From NCBI GenBank assembly GCA_024036415.1, contig JAMWET010003098.1, positions 493,501-557,500 on the forward strand: a stretch of DNA of 64,000 bases. Direction: 5' to 3'. A program made the position numbers and the translations under genes. This DNA is from Prochilodus magdalenae (taxonomy: Eukaryota > Chordata > Actinopteri > Characiformes > Prochilodontidae). Positions 45,311 to 56,879 of the stretch are shown one piece after another (position 1 is the first letter of the stretch; each line of letters begins with the position of its first letter). Under the pieces are notes generated by a model. It worked only from the letters and a program-made list of their open reading frames with translations, ran no database searches and was not told the DNA's origin.

Positions 45311-46129
45311 AGATTGCTACCATGGGTTTGGAACAGACAGTGAAGTCTAGCAAAGCTTCAGCATCATGTCCGCACACCTCATACTGCAGCTAATGGACCT
45401 AAGAGGATATAAACCACGAAACATTCAGGGCTCATGGACTCTCGCACTTTCTATTTATAGAGCTTTGAGGCTCATTCTAAATACTCCACAGTTACTCCAA
45501 AGGTCCTTCTAACTGCTCCAGGAAATAAATATTGCAGTGTAATTAATTAACCAGTTCCTTTTGTAAAGCCTGTATTGTTAAATTGTTTTAAGTAATGGTT
45601 TGTTTTTGCAAAGGATACATAAACAGAACAGCAGAACAAATTTGGCACTATGTTTTCAGCAAATCTGAACCATATGTGTCATTCAGTATACAGCGGTATA
45701 CAGCAAACAGCCCCATTCAACTGCAGACAGTGTCCCCTGGTGTTTGTTATTACAGATTACTATTGATCCAATCAAAGTACTAATTATCTCCCTCATAACC
45801 ACTTCTCATAAATATATCATTATCCAAGATCACAAGGTCCAATGGGTTTCTATCCATGTTCACATCCTCACACAGTATGAGCAGCCAAGTTTATCTAAAT
45901 CAGAGATGAGAGATTCCTCTGTCCTCTAGCCAAACACCATGAAGCCATTGAATAGTTTGGTCGATATGGGCTGGAACAGCAGGGTCATGTATTTACTGTG
46001 GCTTGCACGGGGACACTCTTTCAACAGCTTAACCCATCCCACATTTTAAACAACCATATATTTGATTTCAGATAGCTCTTTTACATCTCAGAAGTAGCTT
46101 TGCTGGTGTCTGACACTTAACCTTACTAA
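45311..46129. other. noncoding, nothing recognised
   Basis: AT-rich; no supportable gene. Confidence 0.35.
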
Positions 46130-46460
46130 ACAGGTTGGATTATTCATTATGCCCACCATCCTTGGTTGGGTTTCGTTGTCATTGTAAAGCGCACCTGTTG
46201 TGGAGGTAGCGCCAAAACGCCGATCCCTGGCAGCCCCCAGCTTTCCAGGCCTTTGTAGCAACAAGTGATTGGCCTTAGCGCTCTGCTGACTCAGCTTTGC
46301 TTTTTGTGCGAGGATGGTCACGTGTGACATTACTTCACAGAAAAGCCCTGTGCAGGATCTGGGGCAGCCTAAATCCTTTTATGTGCCCGAGCAGCGCCCA
46401 CAGACCCACAAACCGTTCTCTCGATCCCCCTCTACATCAGTGCTATTGTGGAGGGATCGG
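46130..46460. promoter_or_regulatory. candidate enhancer with MAF/NRL-type site
   Basis: GC-richer unique sequence. TGCTGACTCAGCT at 46284-46296 matches the MAF recognition element TGCTGACTCAGCA at 12 of 13 positions. Also GCGCACCTGTTG and TCACGTGTGAC (E-boxes). Confidence 0.35.
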
Positions 46461-46737
46461 ATCTGTCTGTAATAGCATTCTATCAGCATGAGGTAGTGCG
46501 GACTAACACTAAGCTTTTAGACACCCCTTTAGCATAAGGGAACAGGGTGAGCCCTGTCATTAGGCCTTGGGGATCCGTGGAAAGCTGCCATGAGGAGTCC
46601 TTTGAAATGAATAAGAGGTTCCTACAATATGGCCAATATGTGAAGCTCTTGCCATATCATATTCAATAGGAGCAAATTACAATAGGTCCATTTAAAGGGA
46701 TGACAATGTTCTTGATCAACAGCTGGTTGAATTTTTG
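46461..46737. other. noncoding, nothing recognised
   Basis: No supportable feature. Confidence 0.3.
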
Positions 46738-47310
46738 ATCCAGCACACCAGCGTATGAAATACAAGGGGCCTCATGGGGTTCTGGGATCCCTTAATTAAC
46801 CTCTTGGACCCACTGATGGTCTCAAAATCAAACTTCTATGCTGATCATTAGGGAAGAATAGATGCTCAAATACAGAGAAGGGTCATGGTTGTCCTGCTGT
46901 ACCCACGATCGGCAAGTTTCTGTCTTTCTGGTGTTCTTAACTGCCTAAGAATGTAACTCTGTCCTGCCTGAGGGCGGCGCTGTAGCCAATTTATGTACTC
47001 CAGTTGGTCCTTGACAAATGTAACTAGGCCCAGGGTATCTCTGAAAAAACAGATTTGTAAATCTCAAAACTTGCCCAGTTTTTCAAGAGATTGGTGGAAA
47101 GAGTGGATTGTCTTTTCATTCTCTAACCGAAGATAAAATGCGCAAAATCTCAATGGATGAAAACAAAATATCTTAATTGATGAATTGTGTGGAAGAGCAC
47201 ATGCCAAAAGAGAGACGAGCATTTCCAGGAGAAGAACTGTCAAACCACATATTTGCTGTCAGTTAGGAGCTAGTCAACACTGGTGTAGCCCCCAAATGCC
47301 AGTGGTATTT
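46738..47310. repeat. dispersed repeat family A, copy 3 (longest)
   Basis: Joins the two partial copies: its left half matches 8793-9150 and its right half matches 24700-25190. It therefore defines one family of at least 570 bp. No open frame, TIR or poly(A) tail is evident. It lacks the internal duplication of copy 2. Confidence 0.75.
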
Positions 47311-47845
47311 TACACACTGCAGTAAAATAAGTCAGTGCAGTAAACTTTACCCAGATTCTTAATATATATACCACTTAAATTTCAAGAGAGAGCAGCAAAA
47401 GAAAAAGTCTGTTTCGGCCCCTTCCCTCAGTGATACCCTGCATAACTAGCCAGGTGTCACTTATCATCCTGCTCTTCACATGGCTGGAGTATTGGCGTCC
47501 TATTTTCCCCGACATGTTATTCCCATAATCCGCCAACACTTGTCGCTTTAGCTTAATGGATGGCTCTAACCATTTTCAATGGCAGTTTTTTTTGTAGTGT
47601 ATAATGAACACTGGCCAGGCCTGATGAATGGAGTTTGGGCAAGGAGGACGTCAGTTTTTCCATTAGGAAAGCCTCTCTTCAAGTGGGCCATATTGAACCA
47701 AGCCTTTTGGCTATTAGGTTGATGCATGACGCAGTCAATTTCAGTTACGCTTTAATAAGTGAATATTTATCTTGTGATGTCTAAAGGAAAGAGGAAAATG
47801 GACTAAAAAATATGAATTGGGATCATTTATAAGGCCATCTGTACT
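47311..47845. other. noncoding; unique-looking part 47600-47780
   Basis: 47600-47780 has TTGATGCATGACGCAGTCAATTTC and other AP-1/MARE-like text and no repeat signature. Weak conserved-element candidate. Confidence 0.25.
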
Positions 47846-47875
47846 TCTCTCTTTCTTTCTCTCTCACACTTTCTC

Positions 47876-47910
<35 letters not shown>

Positions 47911-47914
47911 TTCT
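47846..47914. repeat. (CT)n-rich microsatellite
   Basis: About 70 bp of CT with TTTCT interruptions; the Ser-Leu open frame over it is an artefact. Confidence 0.95.
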
Positions 47915-48035
47915 CTTACTGTTCAAGGATGTCAGGAACTGTGAATGTTTAACATTTGTAGATAATTGTACTCATTCTATGGAGATTTACAGAAAGTGCA
48001 TTATATAGACTCATCATCTTGGTGGGGAGGTTTGA
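47915..48035. other. noncoding spacer
   Basis: Nothing recognised. Confidence 0.3.
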
Positions 48036-48477
48036 CTTTGTGAGACATACATGATTCATAATTGGCCATGCATGTGTCCTAGACAAGGACAGGGCTTATT
48101 CTGGTACCTGACTGACCCAAAAGCCACAGTTGCAGACATTCAGTGAGCAGTGATGCCCTCCATGAGTCATTCTATTAGTGCCAGTACCATCATGTGTCCA
48201 GAAGGCAGAAGGCCAGAAGTCACTCCACCTCCACCCCTACCACAACACCAGCAGGAAGTATATTTAACATTTAAGCTGCATTGGATGGATTATCACAGGA
48301 CACAATTAGGAACCTCTACAAGTCCATGCCGAGACATCTGGCATTAGCTCGAAGGCATACTGAGAGACACTACTTCTGTATGTGTAGCTCAATAAATATT
48401 CCCCATTTTTATCTATTAATTTTCCTGGTAAACTTTATCTTCATTACCAAGCACTACTATCACTTTGAGAATGAGTG
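48036..48477 (+). pseudogene. Tc1/mariner-like element (family D, copy 2): transposase C-terminus
   Basis: The plus strand at 48281-48400 reads GLSQDTIRNLYKSMPRHLA followed by RRHTERHY. This matches the final block of Tc1-like transposases (I-L-SMPRR-A ... GGHT-Y). The upstream part (GTGATGCCCTCCATGAGTCA) aligns with the inverted copy at 52143-52774. The right end AATGAGTG is followed by TA. The catalytic core is deleted. Confidence 0.72.
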
Positions 48478-48479
48478 TA

Positions 48480-49030
48480 AGTTTTTTTTCCATATATGTT
48501 TAATTGAGATTAAAATATTATTACATAATATTACAAAATAAAATGTAATTTTGTGTGTTTTCTGTATCCAGGTATTTTCTCCCAGAAAATCACCAAATCA
48601 TGTCATTTCCCCAGGAGCAGCCAAACCTTTAAGTTTGACTCTGTACTACATAAATTCATTTAAAACATGAATCCAATATTATTCCTCTAACTGGCCAATT
48701 TATGTAGCACATCTCTCCTTTAATGTAAACTGATAAAACATATAAAGGCTCTTAATGAAAAGGACCCACAGTTCTAAGCAGGAGTTATTTAGGCACTGAG
48801 TTAATTTGACTACGGGACTGTAATCAGGCCCTGCTGAAAGAGACATTCGTTTCAGTGACCAAGTGGAGCAGAGTGGCACTCTGTCAGGTGATTAGTCATT
48901 CAGCCCATAGCCACTCACTGCCTATCGCTATGGTAATCCATAGCTCCCAGCAACAGACCTTTCTCTATGGTAATCCACACCCAGTGAGGCCATAGACCCA
49001 TAGGCAGGGCCAGTCAAAGGATATCACTAC
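48480..49030. promoter_or_regulatory. candidate enhancer with paired TAATCC sites
   Basis: CTATGGTAATCCA occurs twice, at 48928-48940 and 48965-48977. TAATCC is the K50 homeodomain (OTX/CRX/PITX) core. The first lies in the near-palindrome GCTATGG-TAAT-CCATAGC (48927-48944). Nearby are GTGATTAGTCATTC, TGTAATCAGG and AGCAACAG. No repeat signature. Confidence 0.38.
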
Positions 49031-49149
49031 AGTGATATTTGTATTTTTGTAGATAAACTTTTCTTGTTATATATATGTATATATATAATATATCTTTATG
49101 ATATCTCTATATGATATATCTTTTTCTTTATTGTAATAAGTGATCTTAT
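49031..49149. other. AT-rich low-complexity DNA
   Basis: TATATAT and GATATATC motifs; nothing else. Confidence 0.5.
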
Positions 49150-49308
49150 TTATCTATAGCTGAGTGTGTTATATGCTAAGCTGGTACTTACTTGTATTCA
49201 TACTGTACAACCCTTTTTGTATTGTATTATTGTGCTGTATTGTGTAACTGCTACTGGCTGCCTAAATTTCCTCTCGGGATCAATCAAGTATCTATCTATC
49301 TATCTATC
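49150..49308 (+). mobile_element. LINE 3' tail ending in (TATC)n
   Basis: TGTAACTGCTACTGGCTGCC followed by AATTTCCTCTCGGGATCAAT and five TATC units (49289-49308). This terminal motif plus TATC tail is a frequent 3' end of fish non-LTR retrotransposons. The 5' extent is uncertain and no ORF remains. Confidence 0.6.
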
Positions 49309-49318
49309 AGTATCTGAA

Positions 49319-51093
49319 ACAGCACCATCACTAAAAGCACAGTAACTAAAAGCACAGTAACTAAAACAGCGCAGCAACTAAAACAGCATAGTAACTAAAA
49401 CAGCACAGCAACTAAAAGAGCACAGCAACTAAAAGAGCACAGTAACTAAAACAGCACAGCAACTAAAACAGCACAGCAACTAAAAGAGCACAGTAACTAA
49501 AAGAGCACAGTAACTAAAAGAGCACAGTAACTATAAGAGCACAGTAACTAAAAGAGCACTGTAACTAAAACAGTACAGCAACTAAAACAGCACAGCAACT
49601 AAAACAGCATAGGAACTAAAAGCGCACAGTAACTAAAACAGCACAGCAACTAAAAGAGCACAGTAACTAAAAGAGCACAGTAACTAAAAGAGCACAGTAA
49701 CTAAAACAGCACAGCAACTAAAACAGCACAGCAACTAAAACAGCATAGCAACTAAAACAGCACAGTAACTAAAACAGCATAGCAACTAAAACAGCACAGT
49801 AACTAAAAGAGCACAGTAACTAAAAGAGCACAGTAACTATAAGAGCACAGTAACTAAAAGAGCACAGTAACTATAAGAGCACAGTAACTAAAAGAGCACA
49901 GTAACTAAAAGAGCACAGTAACTAAAAGAGCACAGTAACTATAAGAGCACAGTAACTAAAAGAGCACTGTAACTAAGAATGGCACAGTAACTAAAATAGC
50001 ACAGCAACTAAAACAGCACAGTAACTAAAAGAGCACTGTAACTAAAAGAGCACAGTAACTAAAACAACACAGCAACTAAAAGAGCACAGTAACTAAAAGA
50101 GCACAGTAACTAAAAGAGCACAGTAACTAAAAGAGCACAGTAACTAAAACAGCACAGCAACTAAAAGAGCACAGTAACTAAAAGAGCACTGTAACTAAAA
50201 GAGCACAGTAACTAAAAGAGCACAGTAACTAAAAGAGCACAGTAACTAAAAGAGCACAGTAACTAAAAGAGCACAGTAACTAAAACAACATAGCAACTAA
50301 AAGAGCACAGTGACTAAAAGAGCACAGTAACTAAAATAGCACAGTAACTAAAACAACATAGCAACTAAAAGAGCACAGTGACTAAAAGAGCACAGTAACT
50401 AAAATAGCACAGTAACTAAAACAACATAGCAACTAAAACAGCACAGTAACTAAAACAGCACAGCAACTAAAAGAGCACAGTAACTAAAAGAGCACAGTAA
50501 CTAAAACAGCACAGTAACTAAAAGAGCACAGTAACTAAAATAGCACAGTAACTAAAACAACATAGCAACTAAAACAGCACAGTAACTAAAATAGCACAGT
50601 AACTAAAACGGCACAGTAACTAAAAGAGCACAGTAACTAAAATAGCACAGTAACTAAAACAACATAGCAACTAAAACAGCACAGTAACTAAAATAGCACA
50701 GTAACTAAAATAGCACAGTAACTAAAACAGCACAGTAACTAAAACAGCACAGTAACTAAAAGAGCACAGTAACTAAAACAGCACAGTAACTAAAAAAGCA
50801 CAGTAACTAAAACAACATAGCAACTAAAACAGCACAGTAACTAAAATAGCACAGTAACTAAAAGAGCACTGTAACTAAAACAGCACAGCAACTAAAACAA
50901 CATAACAAAAATTAAAGCAGCATAACAGCTATAAGAGCACAGTAACTAACACAGTGACTAAAACAGCACAGTGACTAAAACAGCATTACAACTAAAAGAG
51001 GACAGTAACTTACACAGTAACTAAAACAGCACAGCAACTATAAGAGCACAGTAACTAAAACAGCACAGCAACTAAGAGCACAGTAACTGAAAG
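49319..51093. repeat. 1.8-kb minisatellite of ~17-bp units
   Basis: About 100 copies of the unit ACTAAAA(C/G)AGCACAG(T/C)A, strongly A-rich with very little T on the plus strand. Units fall into variant classes (AGAGCACAGTA, CAGCACAGCA, CAACATAGCA, TAGCACAGTA). The CAACATAGCA class recurs at 50285, 50353, 50421, 50557, 50659 and 50812. All these spacings are multiples of 17, and a four-unit (68-bp) higher-order repeat is visible at 50285-50488. The array decays after about 50880. The unit length is not a multiple of three and there is no ORF. Confidence 0.97.
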
Positions 51094-51579
51094 CATAGTA
51101 TTCATAATTTCCGCTTTATTCATAGGGTCATTCAGTACCTACTGAGTGTAAATCAGCATTCAGTAATTCAGTGTGGTTTAATGTGATTTCTGGTGGTGAT
51201 AGGAACCAGAGGTCACAGTGACTACAACATTAATGGCCATATTTGCTATCCAAACAACCAGTCAACCTCTATCATAGAACAATGTCTGGCAATTATTTAA
51301 CATATTTGCAACCATTTTGTGTTATGACCGTGGCCATAGCTTTTACAGGCCTTTAACTATTGCTGTCACCACCACTATCACCAATTCTGACTAGGTACGT
51401 TCCCTAGAATAGTGCATCAATTTAACTATGTATAAATGTTGATAAAAAAAGTGGGATTCCCTGTTGAACATTACATTGATATCTCTGAATGAAAGTTGAT
51501 TTTAATTTCATTTTGTTCCTCTGTAAGAAAAGAAAACCTGTTTTTTTAGAACACACTTCCTATTGATAGTAGCGCATAT
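51094..51579. other. noncoding, nothing recognised
   Basis: No supportable feature. Confidence 0.3.
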
Positions 51580-51850
51580 CATCAAACCTAATGAGTCACT
51601 CCTCCTCAAGCCGAGCGCATGGCTCACAATGCTGCGGCAGGAGATGTGACTGTGACAGTGTATTTTGACATCTCTAGTTTGATCTTGCTGTGACCTTTGC
51701 TTTCAGGACCTTGCTCTCATGACAGCTCTGCGAGTGTCACTCGCTATTTACTGTTAGGGAAAGCGAGCGTCACTCCCGTTGACTGCTTCTCCTGGGGGTA
51801 AGACAGGGTCAAAGTTCAAAGTGACATTGCTGTTTATAAGGAACTTTCAG
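51580..51850. promoter_or_regulatory. candidate enhancer with nuclear-receptor sites
   Basis: GGGTCA-A-AGTTCA (51806-51818) is a one-base-spaced direct repeat of the HNF4/COUP-TF/RXR type, followed one base later by a third half-site-like AGTGAC. TGACCTTT at 51691-51698 is the complement of AAAGGTCA, the NR4A/NBRE consensus. The surrounding sequence is repeat-free and CpG-containing. Confidence 0.42.
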
Positions 51851-52142
51851 GCTCATCATCATTATTCATCCACGACTGGTTAGGAAGTGTTTAGTTTGTG
51901 CTCATTAAAAAGAGAGATCAAAAATGTTCACAAAATTACTAAAAAATCTCTAAAATACCGCACAGTTAAAATGACTGCTGTGAAAAGTAAAAACAGGAGA
52001 GGTAGCTCGTTAGAATATTGGATTATATTGACACAGACTTTGTAAAAGTACATTTTGCTTATGTGGTCTTTTTGACATATTAACCCTAAATACAAATGTA
52101 GTGTCTTTATTAAAAAAAAAAAAAATTATCCAAATGTATTTG
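51851..52142. other. noncoding, nothing recognised
   Basis: AT-rich with an A run near 52114. Confidence 0.3.
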
Positions 52143-52774
52143 CACTCATCATCAAAAGAACAATTGCACCCAGAAGGAAGTGTCTGAATGCAATGCTATT
52201 GGGAAGGAAGGTAAAGATTACCAGGAACAATAAATGATGGTAAATGTAGGTGATATAGGTAATATTTATTGAGCTACACATACGGAATTATGAAGTATGA
52301 AGAACTGAGAGTCTTTTAGCATGGGGTCGGGCTGTGTTTGCTAATGTGACATGCATACATCTTTTTTGTAGAGGTTATTAATAGTGTCCTATGATATTAG
52401 GGGTGAAGGTGGAAGGACATCAGGGCTTCTGGACATTACGTGTGACAACAAAAATAATTTCTACTGTTTCATTTGTTTGAATTTGTTGCTCGTGTCCACC
52501 AGGATAAAAGCAGGACTTGTCTCTGAAGAAGGCTCGGTGCCATTCTGAGTGACTGTATGACATGACACTATTGCAGTCTTTGGCGACGTTGTTTTAGTGT
52601 TAAGGACAGTCATTGTAACTATCTGAGTGCATGTAGTCCTGCATCGTGCAGCTGTTTGTCAGTGGTGCTGGCACTACAGGATGACTCATGAGGGCATCAC
52701 TACTTGCTGAATATCAAACTTGAATCATTAGTATGTCCCATGTTTTCATGTCTCAGGTTTTTTGATGATGAGTG
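52143..52774 (-). mobile_element. Tc1/mariner-like element (family D, copy 3) with both termini
   Basis: Starts CACTCATCATCAAAAGAAC and ends with the inverse of CACTCATCATCAAAAAACC, giving 15-bp identical terminal inverted repeats 632 bp apart. The right end abuts TA (52775-52776); the left flank is TG, a possible mutated TA. On the minus strand a decayed transposase reads MQDYMHSDSYNDC and HRAFFRDKSCF. In the latter the first-Asp block (F-DES-F) has Lys in place of Glu. Internally deleted and inactive. Confidence 0.72.
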
Positions 52775-55067
52775 TATAATCAATAATCCAGGAACATTAT
52801 TTTTATCCTGGATTTATGCAAACTGAATATATGAAACATCTGATTTCTACAGAGCGTATGCAGCTTTCAATTTTTACAATTAACATCTAGTGAAATCACA
52901 GTAGTTAATTCACAGTATATAAATTCACTGGTCATGCTACACTATATGCTATACTTTGCATAATTACTATTTTTACATATTTTATATTTATACGTGTAGC
53001 ATCTGTATTTTCTTCCCACTCATTATCAGTAGTGCATATTGTAACCACAGCATCATTTGCCATGGTTATTTTTCTGCACTTTAATAATACTGTATTTTTG
53101 CATGTCTGCCTAGATGCTAACTGCATTTTGTTGGCTCTGTGCCTGTACACTGTACAATGACCATCAAGTAAAAGTAAATTTGAGATCTTATAATCAATGT
53201 TCTAATCAAATATTTAACTAAATTAATGTTTTTGTTTTTTTTTAAGCAGGTTAACAGAACATTTACAGGGAGCACACTCAAATACCAGTGCACAGTTTAA
53301 CATGTTGGAGAAAAAAACCCAAAATTAAATGTACCATAACATTTGCACGGGTCTGTATTTCATGCATTATTATTTTTTTACAGTATGTTTAATTCAGCAA
53401 GTAATTGCGCATTAAAGCAACATAGCAGCTTCAAACTCATTCTGATAGTACACTGACTTAGAATAGAGAGAATGGCACAGGCCTGAGACACCTTCTGTAG
53501 TGCTGGGTAAGTTTAGAGGAGTGTGCATGAAACGTCTCCTGAGAACAGTGCTTTACGGCACCATATCACACACCAACAACTATGAGCCTTCAGCTGGCTA
53601 AAAGAAGAAGCTAGCTCAGTATGCCCAGCATGGACATGATTGCAGAGCCTGCAAAGAGACTGAAGAAGACACTGTCTGAGGAAATGAGGAAGAGGAAAAG
53701 AGATTGTCAGAGCAAGGGAGAATTAGTGCGTTCCTGGCATAGTATGTCTCCCTGCCAATGTTATTTATGAGCAAGTGTAATGCAGGCAGTAACCTTATCT
53801 GTTTCATGGAGTTCTGTAGTGTTTTCAGATCCCAAAAGTCATCTAACCTTAATCCCATTTCCTGTGACCTCCCAACAGAACCAGACTGTCCTTTGCATGT
53901 ACATGCATCACACAGGCATGTGGTGGATGCTACAGATTACACTTGCAAATTGTTATTTACACATAGAAACTGAATTTGCAACTGTGGTCTGTAGCGTCCA
54001 TATGCTTGCATGACATATATGTATATGAAGAAAAATACCAATTCTCACTTATTCCTGCCTAAAAACTATAAAGTAGTGTGTTGTCTGTAGAGGATATATT
54101 AATGAGTCCATGTCTTGGAAAATCTAATTTCCCCCCTCCTAACCTAATTTGCCTCCCTGAAGTAACGTACAATATAAACGGTGCTGGTGTTTCAAAATAG
54201 ACTATTCACTCCCCGTTACATGCTGTCCACATGTGGAAACTAAGGTTGATAGTATGGCCTGTTTTGATAAAAGATACCACAAGATTCACCTCACCACATA
54301 TTCCGTCAACAGCCGTTTAACCCCACTCATTCAAATTAAATATAAATTTCAGCTATGACTGACAAAAGGAAGTTTGGGAAATGGTCAGGTAAAAATTTTA
54401 TTATAACGGGTACATAAACCACAAATGTTAAAAGTGGATCAGAGGAAAGGAATTCCCTTTCACATGTAATATGACCAGAGTGGCCAATGTTTTGTGTATC
54501 TCTTATATTGCTATGCTACAAAAGGAACTGAAAGCTTTCCACTGTCCAGCAAAGTCTGCTGAAAGCGTCCTGTAGTCTTGAAGTTTACTGACGTTCCTGC
54601 TATTCCTGGTATTGCTTCGGTGCTGTGTTTTGCTTGTAAATGATACTTCAGGTTAGATGTACTTCGATGATTAACAAATCAATGCCACTGCAGTAGCCAG
54701 AAAGAACATTAAGAGTCATAAAGGCAGTGTGTTATTTAAAAGCTGTGGAGTCACTGAAAGGCCATAAGTAGCTGGGCTTCAGGTTGGAACTGTGGATAGT
54801 TCGAGAAATCAAACCAAGGAAATCTATTAATGGCATCAAAAAGAACATTGGGGTTAATTATTTATACCGTTAATGCATAACTAACACATAACCTATGACA
54901 CCACTAATTAGCATGCATTGTTCCTGTAAATCTAAACTAAACACAAAACCTTAGACACATAGATGGCACAGGTGCTACATGATGCTTTTTGAGTGGCTAC
55001 TGGTGTCGTTTTGTCCATCATGAATCATGAATGTTTGTTTCATGCTGAAGTCTGTCTCTGACGAGTT
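52775..55067. other. AT-rich noncoding DNA
   Basis: No gene recognised. Open frames at 53616-54013 overlap on both strands and have no domain. Confidence 0.35.
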
Positions 55068-55430
55068 TTGCTTCTCTCATCCCTCTGTGCTCTTCAGGGA
55101 AGTGTTTCCTTTAATAAAACAGGCACCACTGAGCGGGAAACGCTACACAAGGACCCCTGTTATGACAAAAAGCCGTTTCAGAAGACAACCACTCACTCAC
55201 CTCGCAGAAAGCATGTTGAGGAAGAAAAGAAAACAGAGGAAGGAAAGGAGGAAGGAAGAGAGGAGAGCAAAGCAGACCTAATGTTCTGCAGGTCAACTGA
55301 AGGCTTGAGTAAGCACCAGGCCATTCACAGCAAACAATGGACAGAGGCCACTGCACTATTCACCAGTCCATCAGCTCATGACAGGGATAAAGAGAGACTT
55401 TCCTTTTCTATCTGGCTCGTAAAAGAGTGA
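55068..55430 (+). other. possible exon, weak
   Basis: A good-looking splice acceptor (TTCTCTCATCCCTCTGTGCTCTTCAG, ending at 55096) precedes a plus-strand frame that runs about 110 codons to a stop at 55430. The predicted peptide is Lys/Glu-rich in the middle (over a GAGGAAGGA purine run), without a domain, signal peptide or membrane segment. A second plus-strand frame is open across the first 180 bases. It could be a last exon of a coding or noncoding transcript. Chance is more likely. Confidence 0.15.
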
Positions 55431-56879
55431 CCATGTTATATAAACCTGGGGCTCATCGCTGGTAAAGCGCCAGCTAAGAGCAGAAGTTCTCAATGGAATT
55501 CTCACTATGTGGGTCAGGAGGTTATCGGCGACCAAAACTCCGCTGAGTATGCAACATTCAATTTTTAGATGCATGAAAAAAGTCTCTTACTGTAAGGACT
55601 GTCACTGGGATAAATTTTGTTCTGACATTGTAATTTATTGGTGTTGTGCTGTTGGTATTATTTGTGTTGTGTCCTGGTTTGGCTTAACAGAAAATCACAA
55701 TTATTTACTACTTCTGAGAAAAAACAAGTAACAAATATAAACACAATACATTCATGAATATAAACCTATTTACTTTGGTCTCCATGGCCTTTGACATTGT
55801 TGAAGGCAAATTGAAAGAAATACTTTAAATCAGTTAAATCAATTAATGGGTAACAAGGTTTTAGCATATTACACATTTAACATTGTTGAAAAATTTGAAC
55901 ATATTAAATTTAGTTTGGCCACATAGGACTGCTAAATTTTAGGTAATATTTAATTGTTAATAAACGTATGAAAATGAAATATAGTAATTAAATTGATACT
56001 CTATGAATGTGGATACTGTATAACCACACACTAGTACTTTCCAGTCAGACTTCCTAGTTCCTATAGCTTATTTACACATAGTCTTATTACAAGCATTTTC
56101 TCTCTAACAGCCAGGACAGCAGTACCATGCTTCATTTCACTCATTGTCCAAAAAAAAGTTGCACAAATTGTTGAACCCAGAGGGAATTGATCAACAGGAG
56201 TGAAACTTGATGGGTAAGTTTTACGCTCAGCCGGTGTGGTTTCTTGCCTCATCCACAAGAAAAAATTATTTCAGAGTCAGAGAAATTTAGCAACCTAACA
56301 CTAACCCAATATAACCAAATACTAGCAACCACCAATCCTTAGCTGCCTGTCACCCCTTCATTTGTTTATCTATATACAAACATTGTTTGTTCATCCTTTC
56401 CTATATTCAGACATTGCTTTGTCTATCCGTCAGTTTGTCTGCACGTCTGTCACCTCACATGTTGCTTTGTCCATCTGTTTATACATACATCTGCCTGCAT
56501 GTCTGAACAGCCGTTCCTTTTTCACATAGCTTTACCTTGTAAGTAGTCATACTGATTCAGACTCTAATGGAAAAGATAGTAGTCCAAACATCCCAAGAGC
56601 AACACCCAAAGTAGTCAACAAAACCTGAAAACCAGAAAATCCATTCATTGATCTGCCTGCATGTGTTGTCATCTGTTAATTTTTCCACCAGTTTGAGGTC
56701 TGTATGAGTATAAGGGGCAGAAAGCCCCCTTTTTTTTTTTGCTGTGGCAAAATGTACTCCTAAAGAATATATATATATATATTTATTTATTGCGACTTTT
56801 GGGGAAAATCTTTCTTTTTATTGTATATGTAATGGTGATAATAATAAACAGGATGGGATAAGCATGGAACAGTTAAAAA
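55431..56879. other. noncoding DNA
   Basis: No gene recognised. A T run at 56730-56740 and TA repeats at 56766-56782 are low-complexity. Confidence 0.35.

Noticed and set aside
50285..50400. CACAGTG heptamers in the minisatellite as V(D)J recombination signals
   Set aside because: They arise from one-base variants of the repeat unit, and no correctly spaced nonamer or V/J segment is present.
49319..51093. CRISPR-like or satellite-encoded array
   Set aside because: Units are head-to-tail without unique spacers and the unit is only 17 bp; it is a eukaryotic minisatellite.
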